Positions 21,450-33,880 of a DNA stretch of 64,000 nucleotides are shown piece by piece (position 1 is the first letter of the stretch; each line of letters begins with the position of its first letter). Origin of the DNA: Bombardia bombarda (Eukaryota > Ascomycota > Sordariomycetes > Sordariales > Lasiosphaeriaceae); the NCBI GenBank assembly GCA_030512295.1, contig JAULSR010000004.1:744001-808000 (forward strand), given 5' to 3'. The notes beneath the pieces were generated by a model. It was not told the DNA's origin. It searched no databases and saw nothing but the letters and a program-made list of their open reading frames with translations. The position numbers were made by a program, and so were the translations under genes.

Positions 21450-22482
21450 ATGGAGTGGGCAAAGCTCCTGGAGGACTCGATCACGACATTGCACACCGTC
21501 GAACCCTCACAATGGTGCCAGGCCTTTTACCTCTTTGCGGCTGGATGCGTCGTCGTCGTGGCAGCGACACCGCGTGAAGCGAGAACACTGCTGATGGACT
21601 ACGGCGCCCGCAAGTCGTCGTCGTCCCACAAGGAGAATGCCCAACAAAACCTGCAGAATCCAGATGTTCGTGGACGAGTCATCTTTCTTGTTGCGACTGT
21701 AGCCTCATGGGGTCAAGTCCCCCATTCCTGGTTCAGTGCCTTCTATCTGGTCTCTCTCGCATGCTCTCTGTTTTGGCTTGTCCAGTACCTGGCGGGTGGA
21801 GCCGTCCTACATGCGATTGTGTCTCAGCAAGCGTCCGCGCCAGGACCATCAGCGACAATCGGACAGGTGGTTGTGGCCTGGAGCATGATGTTTCTTCAGG
21901 GGAGCAGACGTGTCTACGAACACGCACTTGTTTTCAGGCGGTCAAATTCCAAAATGTGGATTGTTCATTGGGTTCTGGGCCTTGGCTTCTACCTCTTCAC
22001 CAGCGTGTCCATCTGGGTCGAAGGATCCCGTAAGGTTCCCCAAGCATCACCACCGTGTAACCTGGCTAGGCCGTTAACGCAGCATTGCAGGTGCCGTATT
22101 GGACAAGTCGATCGGTGACACAGATGGGTTTGCCCCGCTAATCAAAATATTCGTTGCGATTCCGGTCTTCCTGTTTGCTTGGGTCAACCAGTACAAGTGT
22201 CACAAACACCTTGCTGGGTTGAAAAAGTATTCGATGCCAGATGAAGGGTTGTTTCGCCGCCTTGTCTGCCCTCACTATACCTGCGAATGCCTCCTTTACC
22301 TTTCGATGACCATCGTTGCAGCTCCCGAAGGCCAGCTGTGCAATAAGACACTTTTGTGCGCCTTGACATTCGTGTCAGTCAACCTCGGAGTTACGGCATC
22401 AGGGACCCGTAAATGGTATGTCGACAAGTTCGGGATCAAGCTGGTTGTAGAAAAGTGGAACATGATACCATTCGTATTCTGA
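21450..22482 (+). CDS. polyprenol/polyprenal reductase (Dfg10 / SRD5A3-like steroid 5-alpha-reductase family)
   Basis: Membrane reductase of the steroid 5-alpha-reductase family, Dfg10/SRD5A3 branch. That branch acts in the conversion of polyprenol to dolichol at the ER and so supplies N-glycosylation. Two exons, 21450-22029 and 22091-22482, with a 61-nt GT-AG intron; 323 aa. Several hydrophobic segments are visible (for example FYLVSLACSLFWLVQYLAGG and FVAIPVFLFAWVNQY). The family-like features are LQGSRRVYEHA in the middle and, near the C-terminus, RRLVCPHYTCECLLYLS followed by the ending VVEKWNMIPFVF. Its stop lies 20 nt from the stop of the converging ALKBH6-like gene, so the two 3' UTRs must overlap. 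The assignment to the dolichol branch and not a sterol enzyme rests on the HY/CE motif and overall length. Confidence 0.88.
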
Positions 22483-22502
22483 GGGGGGGTTCCTTGGTCC
22501 AA

Positions 22503-23352
22503 TCATGTTCGTTTGAACAATGGCCCCAGCTTGTTTCCAAGCTTGGAGACCTTCAAGACATCGCGATACGTGAGGCTTACGCGCGTCTGTCGCGGATGGC
22601 GGCCTTCCTTGTATAACGAAGGCGAGCGAAGCAGGTTCCAGTTGGCGATGCCTTGCTCAGTTATGTCTGTATCTTCCGATATAGGCTCAATACCATGGAG
22701 ATACTCAGAATACAGCTCTGCGGTGGTGATCAGAAGGCTTCGAGGTTCCTGCAAAATTCGCCATACGGGCTCCGGGTCCAGAGCTCCATCTTCCTTGCTT
22801 TTGTATAGGTTGAGGCATATGCTCGACCCGAGACTCACTGTGCAGACAACGGGATGATATGCCCCGCCGTCCTTGTGCGGCATGATTCCGGTGTTGGGGG
22901 GTATTCGTTAATTAGGACGTGGTTGGGGCGCCCATGCGGGCTGGACGCGAATAAGTCGTGCTCGCCTTCTGACACAGGAATTGACAAAAGACGGGCGACG
23001 ACGGGCTTTTCTAGCCACTCTGGCAGTGATTGGGCACTAAGCAGGGTGTTTTGGACAAGGTCTGACGGCCACGTTTGAAGTCGTCGATGTGTGAGTTGTC
23101 GCCATCTCGCTTTGGGGGCGTTCTCGATCTTGGCAATATTAGGGTTAGTGAAGGGAGAAAGGGCCACAAACATAGCATCTGTGCAAGGCAAAGTACCTTG
23201 TCTAGAATCAGCTTCTCCTCCTCCTCGCTGATGAAGTCTGGGATGTAATAGGCTGATGGCGGCAGTGCTGTTATCCGGCACTGCTCCAGCGAGGCTGGCA
23301 GATGCACCTTGGAAAGAGGGGAGTCGTCAGCTGCGACGGGATCCATAGTCAT
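22503..23352 (-). CDS. ALKBH6-like 2-oxoglutarate/Fe(II) dioxygenase, frameshifted
   Basis: Homologue of alkB homolog 6, a 2-oxoglutarate- and iron-dependent dioxygenase with a poorly defined substrate. Exon 1 is 23197-23352 (MTMDPVAADD...EKLILDK). A 68-nt intron (23129-23196) follows, and exon 2 runs from 23128. The frame then reads RPNHVLINEYPP, but the continuation that matches the family (MPHKDGGAYHP with the iron-binding HxD, then SLGSSICLNLY and RVSLTYRDV) is in another frame. The break is at a run of six C on the coding strand (22896-22901); one more nucleotide would restore a 260-aa protein. As written, translation ends at 22835 and loses the iron-binding residues. No GT donor lies near the break, so an intron does not explain it. 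An indel error in the C run is the simplest reading; a true loss-of-function allele is the alternative. Confidence 0.85.
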
Positions 23353-24807
23353 GGACAGGGCTCTCGCTAAATAAGTAGGTATCCTCTTCTTCTGTTTGAC
23401 TTGGCAGAGGTGTAAGGTCCTGGTTATGGTTGCAGCAGAGGTCAGGAAGGCCTGCGCAGGTAACGGTTGCAAAAGCGATGCTTCATGCAGCAGCCAGAGA
23501 GAAATAGAAGTTGTGCGTCATTTGATGGGGCGGCCTCCTCCACTGCGGGTCAAAAGTAAAATGTAGCGAGGTGAAGGGCGGGGGGAGGGGATCTAGTGGA
23601 GGGGAAAGAAACCAAGCTGAGAACAAGCCTGGCCGATGACAAACTGACCCGGCCGCCCAGGCACCCAGCCCTAGAGGCTTCCAGGCCCCCAGCTCCCAGA
23701 GCATGTGAGGGCTTGGGTTCCAAGTTGAGTGTTTAGGAACCAAGGTGATGCTTTCGGGAAAGCGGGCGAGGCGCTGTGGGACGTCGGGATTAAGCCAGCT
23801 TTTAAACATAAAAACAAATCTTACGCCATGTCATGCCGGAGCAGATCATGCCGCAGGACCCGACCCGACTGGGGAAGACTAAGAGGGGGGCCAATACGGG
23901 AATTGAAGATAGCATGGAAACCACTGGGACGTGGCCCGTGGTGGGCACACGGAGATTAGGTGATGGCAGGTGCGAAATGGAGGTGCAAAAAGAGTGCAAA
24001 GGCCAAAGGCAGCCCAGGCTCGCGAGGAAGGGAGGACCTGAACCTTCTCTCCTCTGAGGGGTGCAAACTCCACGGACGGATACACAGTGCGCATGTACAG
24101 TGAGCTGCGCCAGGCTGTGCCCGAAAGGAAGGAAAGACCCAGGATCTCAACGGAATTGTACGTCGGGCCATTGTGACCAGTTGCGCAGTCTAGGTAGGTT
24201 GATGCGACCCGCCGTAGCGAAGCCCGGCCAATCAGCGCGGTGGCGATCAGACTTTGATCTGGGAACCTCCAAGTCCATTCTCCTGTTTCCTTTTGCGTTC
24301 AGCCAAATCCCAAGGTTCGATACTTGTCCTGGCGCCTCCCTCCAAAGAATACCCGTCCCGTCGACAATCCGCAGCCCACTCCCATCACTGGCGACAGCCT
24401 GTATCACTGTATAGTGTTCGTGGTATCCTTTGGTCGTCTGCACGATTCTTCTGTGTAATCTCGACTTTTTGCCTGCTGTTACGCCATCTTTTGCTGGCCC
24501 CGTCCCGATCTCTAGCGTGTGTCGCGGGTTCCTCTCTTGACACGGGGCCGCTGTCTGTGCAGTTTCTCTGTCGGCTCAGGTCGCTCTGCTCACCATCGAC
24601 ACCACCACTCGACACCACCACCACACCCCCCTTTTCAATCCACCCCAGCCTTCACTCGACCCTCGATTCCCCCAGGCTTCCTGGCACATCATTTCGCACG
24701 ACGTGATTCAATCGCCAACATCTTCGTGCCCGCCTCTGTTGTCACAGACCTAGACAAGCAGCGACCAGGATGGTGCAAAACGGTGCTTTGTTATCGAATT
24801 AAATGAT
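23353..24807. promoter_or_regulatory. divergent promoter region of the ALKBH6-like and Hos4-like genes
   Basis: About 1.45 kb separates two divergently transcribed start codons. The right half (about 24250-24800) is pyrimidine-rich and probably the long 5' leader of the Hos4-like gene; a large open frame there carries no recognisable domain. No specific factor site is claimed. Confidence 0.5.
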
Positions 24808-27800
24808 ATGGATGCGCAGAATGCTGTCGAGCCCGCCTCCACGAAGCCTGCTGCTTCTCCGCAGCGGTCAGCAGGCAGCGATACGGACCTGCCCAGGTCG
24901 TCCTCCGCCGTGATCAAGCCGTCCAGTACCACCAAGCTTGAGCCGTCGCTCAAGGACCCCAGGCCAAGTGTGCCTGCGTCGGTGTCGCACACCAACGATG
25001 AAGATGGCGGCGCTGAAGGGAACTCGGATGCCGAGACCATCGTTCTTCCAGGAAAAGACGGTCACTCGCCCTCCAAAGTGCGGAAGGTCATCAAGCACGA
25101 GGACAAAAGCGACGGAGAGGCCATATCCTCAGCCCCATCGCTGTCGCTGGGCCGCAAGCATTCTAATGGGAAGCAGGATCGCGAGAGCGACAAAGCCGAT
25201 CGGGCTGCGAATGCGGACAAGACCGTGTCGGTCGCAGGTAATAGTTCAAATGAAGGCGCACCTTCCCTCGCGCCCAAGAAGAAGAAACTCGTCGACAAGT
25301 CCAAGACTAAGGATGGATCAAGCGGGCTAAGTTCAGCGCCAGCCTCTCCGCCACAGCGTCGTCGCCGTTCGTCGAATGCGCATTCCAAGTCGGACTCGGA
25401 GACCGCCCATGTGGATTCGCCAAGGATGTCAGCCAAGGAGAAGCCTCAGAAATCTCTCGAGAAGCTGGTTCCTCACAAGCGAAAGTCGATAAGGCCCGAA
25501 TCCGATGATGAGACGGAGAACCGTAAGGTCCGCCGTCAGCGAGTTTCTGGCTCGGGCCTCGATGCATCTCGGAAACAGCACTCTGCTGCCAAATCGCACC
25601 ACGACAATCACCCCTCGACGCGAACAAGGTCCATCTCTCCTCATCCTCGACCTCATCGTCGAAGTATCTCAACTCAACTTCCCGGCCAATCTTCGAACGG
25701 GCTAAGTCACAAAAAGAAGCGTGTCCCGGCACCGCTCCAGTCGACCGACTATCGCTCAGATGAATCATCTGCAAGTGGCAGCCCCCATCCACGTAGCTCC
25801 AAGTTGCGCAGTCTAACTACGCCAGCGACTGCGGAATCAACTATTTCCCCTGCCAAGATGGCCCCTCACAAGAAACATCTCGATGCGCATGGCCAGACAT
25901 TCCTTGCGAGGGCATGTGCTAAGGGAGAGTATGAGACGGCGAAGCAGAGGTTGCAAGAACGGCCCGAGGATATCAATGTCGCCGACTATGCCGGCAATAC
26001 GCCGCTCCAGATTTCTGCTCTCAACGGCTATGACGATATTGTGAAGCTGCTTGTTGAGGCCGGTTGCAACCTGGATTGTGTTAACAATGACAAGGACACG
26101 CCTTTGCTCGATGCTGTGGAGAACGGTCATCTGGAAGTTGTCAAAATACTCATCGCTGCCGGAGTCAACGCACGGAAGGCGAATGCCTATGGGCAAGAGC
26201 CAATTGACCGCGTGAATGATGATATGGATAACGCCGACGAGATCAGACGGGCCCTTCGTGACGCTAGGCAGAAAGTTGGTGAACGTCGCCGAACGTCTGA
26301 GGACCATCATCTGGACTATACCGATGCTCGCTCGTCTCATGGACCAGAAAGCCCTCGACGATCGCCAGGAGCTCCAGGCGCAAGCGCTGCGGGGCGGAGA
26401 GCTGGGACTGTTCGCTCCACCAAAACAAGCAATCACTTGCTATATATGCCGATGGACGATAAGACGCTTCGAGCAGCCGCTGCACGCGGAGACGAGGAGA
26501 CTGTTACGCGCATTCTTCAAGTCAGAGAGGCCTTCGACGATCCAGAGTCCATGGTTGCAGCGGCTCGTGGCGGCCATGACATTGTGATGCAGCTGTTGCT
26601 TGCTCTGGGTAAGGCCAATCCAGATCCAGCGCCGATCGCAGATAACGATCATTCAACCCCCATATTGGCTGCGATCGGTCAGGAAAACATCAAAGTCATC
26701 AGGTTGCTGCTTGACCAGAATGATTTTGACCCCACACGTCGGTATAAAGGGGACACGTATTATGAAATAGCGAGTCGCCGGCGGGGGCCGAACTGGATGG
26801 AAGAGGAACACATGCTGAAGAATGCATATGATGGTTTTAAGAAATCGCACAAGGAAGGGTCGAAAAATAAATCTCCCAACAGGCGAGAACATGACCGAGA
26901 GCCCCGGCGAAGCCGGACCGAGCCAAAGGACGAACCTTCTCGGTCCCACAAGAGAAAAGCATCCAGTCCTACCCGAGAACTCAAAAGAACGGGATCTGCC
27001 AAAGTCTCATCCAGCCCCAAAGAAAAACGGCGATCAAATTCTGTCACGGCGCATGGGGACGACCACATCTCGCCTAAACGAGGCCCAGGCAGGCCAAAGA
27101 AAGAGGACCGTATTCCAACCATAGCTATTTCCGATCGAGAAGCATCTCCAGCTGGGAGGCCCACACTCAAAGCCAAACGTGCAGAATCAGACCTGGCAGC
27201 CGCATCTTCAGAGGGAGAAGCAATTAAGCCTCGGCGGAAGCTGATTTCGGGCCGGGAACTTAAAGGCGAGCGGGAAAAGCATCGCCGCGCCAGCATGACC
27301 TCTAATGCATCCTCAATGAACCAACCATCCAGCCCTCGCGAGGAGCCGGAGAAAGCCCAAAAGATAGAAAAATATCATGACCGGACCAAGGCTCTTAAGA
27401 GAGACGAATCCCGTGATCGGTTGTCTGTTTCGGGCGAGGGTTCGACTAAGCGCCATCGAGCTAGTGCAACGCCTCCTCATCCTGGGTCCGTCGAGAAAGA
27501 CAACGCCGAAGGTCCTGTCAAGAGAAGACGGCTAGATGTTGATGGGAAAGAGAGGCGGCTGAAGCCCAGTTCTTCAGATGATCGGCACCTCAAAGCAGCA
27601 GCGCCTCGCGATCGAGGGCTCGCACCCTCCCCTGGAGTCCGAATTCGATCCAAGAGCAGAGACGATGAGGATCGGAGACCATCCTCAAAGCCGCGGAAAC
27701 TAGAGACCCAAGGAGAGCATGTACGACGAGAATCTGGCAAGTCTATCTCCTCGGAGAGTAGCATACATGTCAAATCCGAAGAACCGGATGTGGAGATGAT

Positions 27801-29663
27801 GGATGCAGACCAACCTATGCTTGACGAATCCGAGTCGCGTGCCTTGCTTGAGAAACAGAAAGCCGAGGAAGAGAAGAGAAAGCAGGCCGAGGCTGAAGCA
27901 GCGGCGCGGGATCTGAAGAGAAAAGAAGAAGAGGAGGAGAAGGGGCGCAAACTGGAAGAAGAGAAGGAGAAGGAGCGTCTCAGGCTCGAGGAAGAAGCCA
28001 AACAACGTATTGAGGCAGAAACTCGCCGGCGGGAAGAAGAAGAGCGGAAACGAAAGGAGGAGGAGGAGGAGCGGAAACGTCTAGAGGAAGAACAGAAACA
28101 GCGTGAGCGAGAGGAGCGCGAGCGCAAACAGCGAGAAGAAGAGGAGAAGAAACGGAAGGAAGAGGAAGAGAGGAAACAGAAGGAGGAGGAGGAGAGGAAG
28201 CTGAAAGAGGAGGAAGAAAGGAAACGTAAAGAGGAGGAAGAGCGGAAGAGGAAAGAGGAGGAAGAGAGGAGGCGGAGAGAGGAGGAGGAGCTGAGGAAGA
28301 AAAGAGAACTGGAAGAAAGGTTACGGAGGGAGCAGCTTGAGCGTGAGGCGGCAGAAGAGGCTCGCCGTAAGCGCGAAGAGGAGGAACGTCTGGAACAAGA
28401 ACGTAAAGAGCGTGCGATTCGAGAAGAAATGGAGCGCAGACGGGCCGCCGCAAGAGAGGCCGAAGAGCGGCGGATTCGACTCGAGCAAGAGCGCATTCGT
28501 ATCGCCAAGCTGCCTCCACTTCTCCGGTGGCTCGATGGGTCTGCGAATCCCAAAACCTCTGAGATTGCCGAGAAATTCAGCACGATGCAAGGAGTCCGAT
28601 ACGACTGTATTCGTCTGGAAGCAACCGGCACCCCAGATGGCCGAGACCAGTGGGTTCTAAACACACAGGTGGCACTTCTCCTCGGAGAGAAGGACCTAGA
28701 GCTTTCCCAATGTAAGTTCTCTTTCCGACTAATAGACGTTCTGTGAGGTAGTCTGACATGATATGCAGACACTACTTGGACGCGGGTACCTGCCTCGTCC
28801 ATTGGGAAGCGTATCATCTGGCGACTTGAGTCTGATCGATACTCGTTGACATCACCAGGCCTCTATGAACTTGGTAAAGAGCTCCCTAGCTACTACGGAC
28901 AAGATGATCCCGAACGGATGGGCTATCGCGTGATCGAGAAGCTCCGGGGAGAGGCCTGGGAAAAGTTTGCTGCGATGGACCTATTCTTCGTCAAGGTGAG
29001 ATTCAATGATCTAGTCGTGAATTTTTGGCGGTTTAATTAACACTCGCATAGGCTTCGGATTTCCTTTCTATCGTCCCGACAATTCCTCATCTTCACGATA
29101 TCCGGCTCACTATGGCGTATCGGGAACTTCCGGAGAACGAGGCCCAACTCGGGAAATGGATGCCCCTCCAAAAATGGAAGAACGATCCCGACGCGGACCA
29201 GTATTATGGATTCGCACCTAGTAACAAGTATTTTATCAATGGCGCGCTTGCGTCGGAGGATAAACCAAGCCTCTGCGCGGCGAGTACATCGCCGTTCCCG
29301 GAGAAGCGAGTTCCGCGGCGCGGCCTCATAGCAGTCGGTCCGGATGATCCCGCATACTCCCAACTTTGCAAGGAGCAGGGCCTCGAGGATCCAGTTGGTC
29401 CACTAGCCGAGTCGCCGCTGCTGGCTAACGGGGTTCATTCATCGTCGCCCATGAGCGTCACCTCGGCTCGCTTGGCCGTGCCGGCCCCTGCAGTCAACGG
29501 TGTGCTGTCGCCCCGCCTGCTTGCCACGGGCATAACAAACGGCACCAGTGCTGGGCATAGTGACGGTACGCAACCGATCTCTCCGTCTTCCGAAGTGGGG
29601 CCTGCACAGGCCCGACCCTTGGTCAACGGCACCCATGGAATGATCAATGGGGCGTCTGGCTGA
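24808..29663 (+). CDS. ankyrin-repeat protein with long charged helix, Hos4-like (Set3 complex subunit family)
   Basis: Large chromatin-type protein of 1580 aa from three exons: 24808-28711, 28769-28995 and 29052-29663. The N-terminal 350 residues are Ser/Lys-rich and disordered with basic patches (PKKKKLVDKSK, RKVRRQR) that look like nuclear signals. Ankyrin repeats follow at about 25890-26270 (NTPLQISALNGYDDIVKLLV, then DTPLLDAVENGHLEVVKILI). A second ankyrin-like block is at about 26450-26720. A second disordered region leads to roughly 220 residues of almost pure Glu/Lys/Arg (27850-28500), then a globular C-terminal domain starting LPPLLRWLDG and crossing both introns. Layout and repeats match the fungal relatives of yeast Hos4, a subunit of the Set3 histone deacetylase complex; this is family knowledge plus inference. 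The ATG at 24808 is the first in the frame; an in-frame TGA lies just upstream. Confidence 0.82.
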
Positions 29664-30768
29664 TGACGCTCGTGGTTTGGCCAAGTAGTGTTTTTAGAGC
29701 TGCGATTGAGATTCCGGGTTTGGTAGACGAAACGGCACACAAAATAGCAACAGGGGTGTCAAGTCATGTCATCGGATGAGGGGGGTGTTTTACTTCTTTT
29801 GCTTTTGCTTCACCACGGTGGGCGGGGATATGATGGCGAGTGTAGGTGGTGGAATTTTGTTTGTCCTTTTGGATGGCCGGTTTGACTCTGCGCTCGCTGG
29901 TTCCGGTGAGATACCCTTGATTTGCAGCAGACGTGGCTTTGTGTTAAAACTACAATGTTGATGTCATGGTATACCGATTTGTTTTGGGAGGAAGAGGGGA
30001 GGTTTGTTTCTGTGTGAGCAACCTGATTGTGGCTGGGCTGGGCTGGGCGTAGACGTTTTTAAAGTTACGTAGCTAAGGGGGAAGGAAGTGTGGAGTTTAG
30101 GGAGGGCGGGCACTCTTGTTGAGGGATGGATGGGTTCAATAGTGTTCAGGCGCAGTTGCTGGTTCAGGGATCCAGGACTTTGGGACACGCACACATGGAC
30201 ACGCAAACAGATAAGTACCTACGGTTCGTGTATCCGTAGAGTACAAGTACATATATATAGGCACACATCAGTTATATAAATCACACAAATATGCACATAC
30301 CTAGCCAACAATTTTCAGGTGTTATTCTTCGAGGTCATTGGTGGGGAATTCAGATGCTGTTGAGGATAACTCCCAGGAACGACCGAAAAAGACGGGAGGT
30401 AATATCGGTTAGCCGTGGCCGAGACGGGAGGGAAACGATTCTTCTGGACCTTTTTTTTTTGCCGCCGCCTAGCCGTGGTGGCTCGTGGCAAGGTCAGCAC
30501 CCGCATAGCACATAGGCACACTGGAGAGGGCCCCCTAGCGCAAAACCTTTATTCGGGTTCCATGCCGCCCTCCAATTTTACCCCACCATCAAAATTCCTA
30601 GCAACATTTCACCACACCAGCGATATCATCGACGACTGCGAACGACTGCAGCGACGACGCCAGCGACATCACCATTACCCTGACGACAATTTCTGTCGCC
30701 CAACACAACTTCGCCTTGTGCACAATTAGCTGCGTCACGTAGATCCCGGTGGATCAACCTCAGCCATC
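29664..30768. other. intergenic region
   Basis: 1.1 kb between two co-directional genes. It holds the 3' UTR of the Hos4-like gene and, to the right, the promoter of the DRG1 gene. The last 250 nt contain a C/A-rich stretch that is probably its 5' leader. No gene is seen. Confidence 0.6.
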
Positions 30769-32347
30769 ATGTCGACCACGGTGGAGAAGGTATGTGAGAG
30801 GCAGGGAATGTGGAAGAATGGGAAACTGGATGCTAACTCGCTGCGCGCCCTGACAGATCAAAGCCGTCGAGGATGAAGTAAGTGCTCGATACAATGCACA
30901 CGAACATTTCGATGCGCGAGAAGGACGGGAACAGGATAGGACAAGATGCTGGAGCTTGGAGAGGCTAACCGCGCCCCCCCTCACGTTAGATGGCCAAGAC
31001 GCAAAAAAACAAGGCCACATCCTACCATCTCGGACAACTAAAGGCAAAACTCGCCAAGCTCAAGCGCGAGCTTCTCACGCCATCGAGTGGCGGCGGCGGC
31101 GGCGGTGCTGGCTTCGATGTAGCACGAACCGGTGTTGCCAGTATCGGCTTTATCGGTTTCCCATCGGTGGGCAAGAGTACGCTCATGAGTAACCTGACGG
31201 GCCAGCACTCGGAAGCGGCCGCGTACGAGTTCACAACACTTACGAGTGTGCCGGGGCAGGTCATGTATAACGGTGCGTAGCCCCTCTTCTCTTTTATGCT
31301 TGCTTTAGCAATGAAGCAGTAAAACTAACTGCTCCGTCTCGTTCGCCATATATACAGGAGCCCCGCTCCAAATGATCGATCTGCCCGGTATCATTGAGGG
31401 TGCAAAGGACGGCCGCGGTCGTGGTCGCCAGGTTATCGCCGTGGCCAAGACGTGCCATTTGATATTCATCGTCCTGGACGTCAACAAGCCCCTAACGGAC
31501 AAGCGCGTCATCGAGGCCGAGCTGGAGGGATTCGGCATCCGCATTAACAAGCAGCCGCCAAATATCACATTCAAGAAGAAGGACAAGGGCGGCTTGAACA
31601 TCAGCAGCACCGTCCCGTTGACCCATATCGACACGGACGAGATCCGCGCCGTCATGAGCGAGTACAAGATCAGCTCGGCCGATATCGCCATCCGGTGCGA
31701 CGCGACTATCGACGATCTGATTGATATTCTCGAGGCTAAGAGTCGGAGTTATATTCCCGTCATTTACGTGCTCAACAAGATTGACAGTATCAGTATCGAG
31801 GAGCTCGATCTGCTGTACCGCATTCCGAACTCAGTGCCTATCAGCTCAGAGCATAATTGGAACATTGATGAGTTGATGGAGGCGATGTGAGTATCTCCTG
31901 TTCTTTCATCTCGTAACGACACAGAGCTAACTCCAGAGAATAGGTGGGAAAAGTTGAACCTGGTCAGAGTATATACAAAACCAAAGGGCAAGATGCCCGA
32001 TTACTCTTCGCCCGTTGTGCTTCGTTCCACAAGGTGTACCGTTGAAGACTTTGTAAGTTCACGATTTCGAGATATTCGATAGACTGAATCTGGGCTAACA
32101 ACTGCGCGTAGTGTAATGCCATTCACAAGAGCATTGTCGAGAACTTCAAGGGCGCTGTTGTGTATGGGAAGTCGGTAAAGCATCAGCCTCAACGAGTCGG
32201 CCTATCCCACGAACTTGCTGACGAGGATATTGGTATGTTTATGATGGATCCGTTCTTGGTCATCTGCTGCGCAGAAAACACTGTGGTTGTCACTGTTGTA
32301 TAAGATTGCTAACCTGGCGGCACTTAGTTACAATCATCAAACGATGA
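30769..32347 (+). CDS. rbg1: developmentally regulated GTP-binding protein DRG1 / Rbg1
   Basis: Obg-related translation-associated GTPase; the yeast orthologue Rbg1 works with Tma46 on ribosomes. Seven exons: 30769-30789, 30857-30877, 30990-31272, 31358-31886, 31944-32052, 32112-32232 and 32328-32347. They total 1104 nt, 367 aa, the same size as animal DRG1. The first two coding exons are 21 nt each (MSTTVEK and IKAVEDE), the last coding part is 20 nt. G1 is GFPSVGKST, switch and G3 are DLPGIIEGA, and G4 is NKID. An S5D2-like insert follows G3. The C-terminal TGS domain begins near VRVYTKPKGKMPDY and ends DIVTIIKR. All junctions are GT-AG and phase-consistent. The ATG at 30990 is internal, so models starting there miss 14 residues. 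Confidence 0.97.
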
Positions 32348-32704
32348 TGAACCATCGCAAGACACCTCCGTCACACAGTACGGTGGATAGCAATGTCGGT
32401 GCGGGCGGCGTCGTGATGGTCGACCGCTCTAGACATAGATGATCCGCCGTGCGATTCGGTCAGTCTCGTCATTTAATGATATGTTCGGAGACCCCCCTCG
32501 CCGCGGCGAGGTGCCCATATCGAAGGCATACATGACACATGACAAACGAGGACGTTCAGCTTGAGGATGATTGACAACACCTAGGGGAGAGTTGACAAAC
32601 TGGCAAACTTTGTTGGGCAAAAGTCCCGGGCAAACAAGGGGAAATTGGAAACCTCCACTTTCCCCCCTTTCCCTCCTTGAAGAGTGAACATATCACAAGC
32701 ACAT

Positions 32705-32721
32705 ACACACACACACACACA
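32705..32721. repeat. (AC)8 microsatellite
   Basis: Seventeen nucleotides of alternating A and C in intergenic DNA downstream of rbg1. Confidence 0.85.
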
Positions 32722-33859
32722 AATACCCGATTTGCAAGCTAAGCAAGAAGTTAGCCCTCGCGGAATGTTCGGCAAACAAACACAATGAGAATACCACATG
32801 ACTACAGGGGGAGAGACAAGGCAAGGCAAGCAGGACAAGGACAAGGGAGTTTGATATGTAACACAGGCACACATCTACTAGCCAGAAGCCTTGGCTGAAA
32901 ACCTTTACGCCACCGGCTGTGGTCGTTCATTCCCACTTACTTCTTTTGCATTCCTTCGTTCCTTTGAGGTACAACAGTTGTGAAAGATAATGTTGAAACT
33001 TTTGTATTAAAACAAGTATCGTACGTGTGTGTCCCACCGCTTTAATGATGTATTGCAAGAAGAGTCTCTTTGGAAGGTAGCCAGCTATTCTCTGGTTCCT
33101 ATCCACCAGTTGAGTTGGATGGATCTTTAGCAGAACCGACTTGGTGTCACATACTCGTCATTGGCATGCAAATTCACGATGTATACTTGTATATACGTAC
33201 ATACTGTCACCACTGCGCTAACCCATCCGATGGCGACCGGCCATCATCTAGATCGATCGTATTTTGTCTTTTTGTCGCGGTCTAGGATGGTGTCCATTCG
33301 TTCTTGTTGCACCATCTACTGTGCAAGGCCCCGTGGATAGCCACTTTGAGTACTCGAGTTGGTGTTTGCCCACACGAAGAGGCAACCTACCTAGCCCTTG
33401 CTTATGCTGTTTGTTGATCACATGTCTGTGAAATAGATATATATAGGCATCATGCTCCACAATGAATTGTCTAGTCTAATGTGGCTAGACAGCTCGCGAA
33501 GACATGGGCAAACATGCGTCATCACCAATCAACCTGCCAACATTGTGGGTTTGAAGTTGATGTGAAAGAGCCACTTGGGAATGCACATCCGTGCGTTTAT
33601 GGGAGTCTTTGGCAGTTGAGAACGAACCCAGGGTCAGGCTGAACTTGAAGTAATGGAGAGTCAAGGGCGGGTTTGGTGAGTATATGTGTGACGTATATCC
33701 ATCCCCCTTCATTTATCGACAAACTGCTATCTAGGAGGTGAGGTGAGGTCCAGACTGGGTGGACTGGCTGCAGTTGCTAGGTAGATAGGTAAGGAAGCTG
33801 GCAGGAGCGAGTGACAGCCCCAAAGGCGCCAAGATGCATGTTGGTCTGCCGTTACCAAA

Positions 33860-33880
33860 CTACCTAGTGTACGTAGGTAG
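33860..33880. repeat. short perfect inverted repeat (CTACCTA ... TAGGTAG)
   Basis: Two 7-nt arms around a 7-nt spacer. It is one of several places in the window with the same motif; the function is unknown. Confidence 0.7.

Noticed and set aside
24313..24325. GGTTCGATA resembling a tRNA T-loop (B box)
   Set aside because: The 3' half does not pair as a T arm, and no acceptor stem or anticodon arm could be formed upstream.
27477..28817. 446-codon frame antisense to the Hos4-like gene
   Set aside because: It is the mirror of the Glu/Lys/Arg-rich codons (reads as Ser/Arg/Leu repeats) and has no independent signal.
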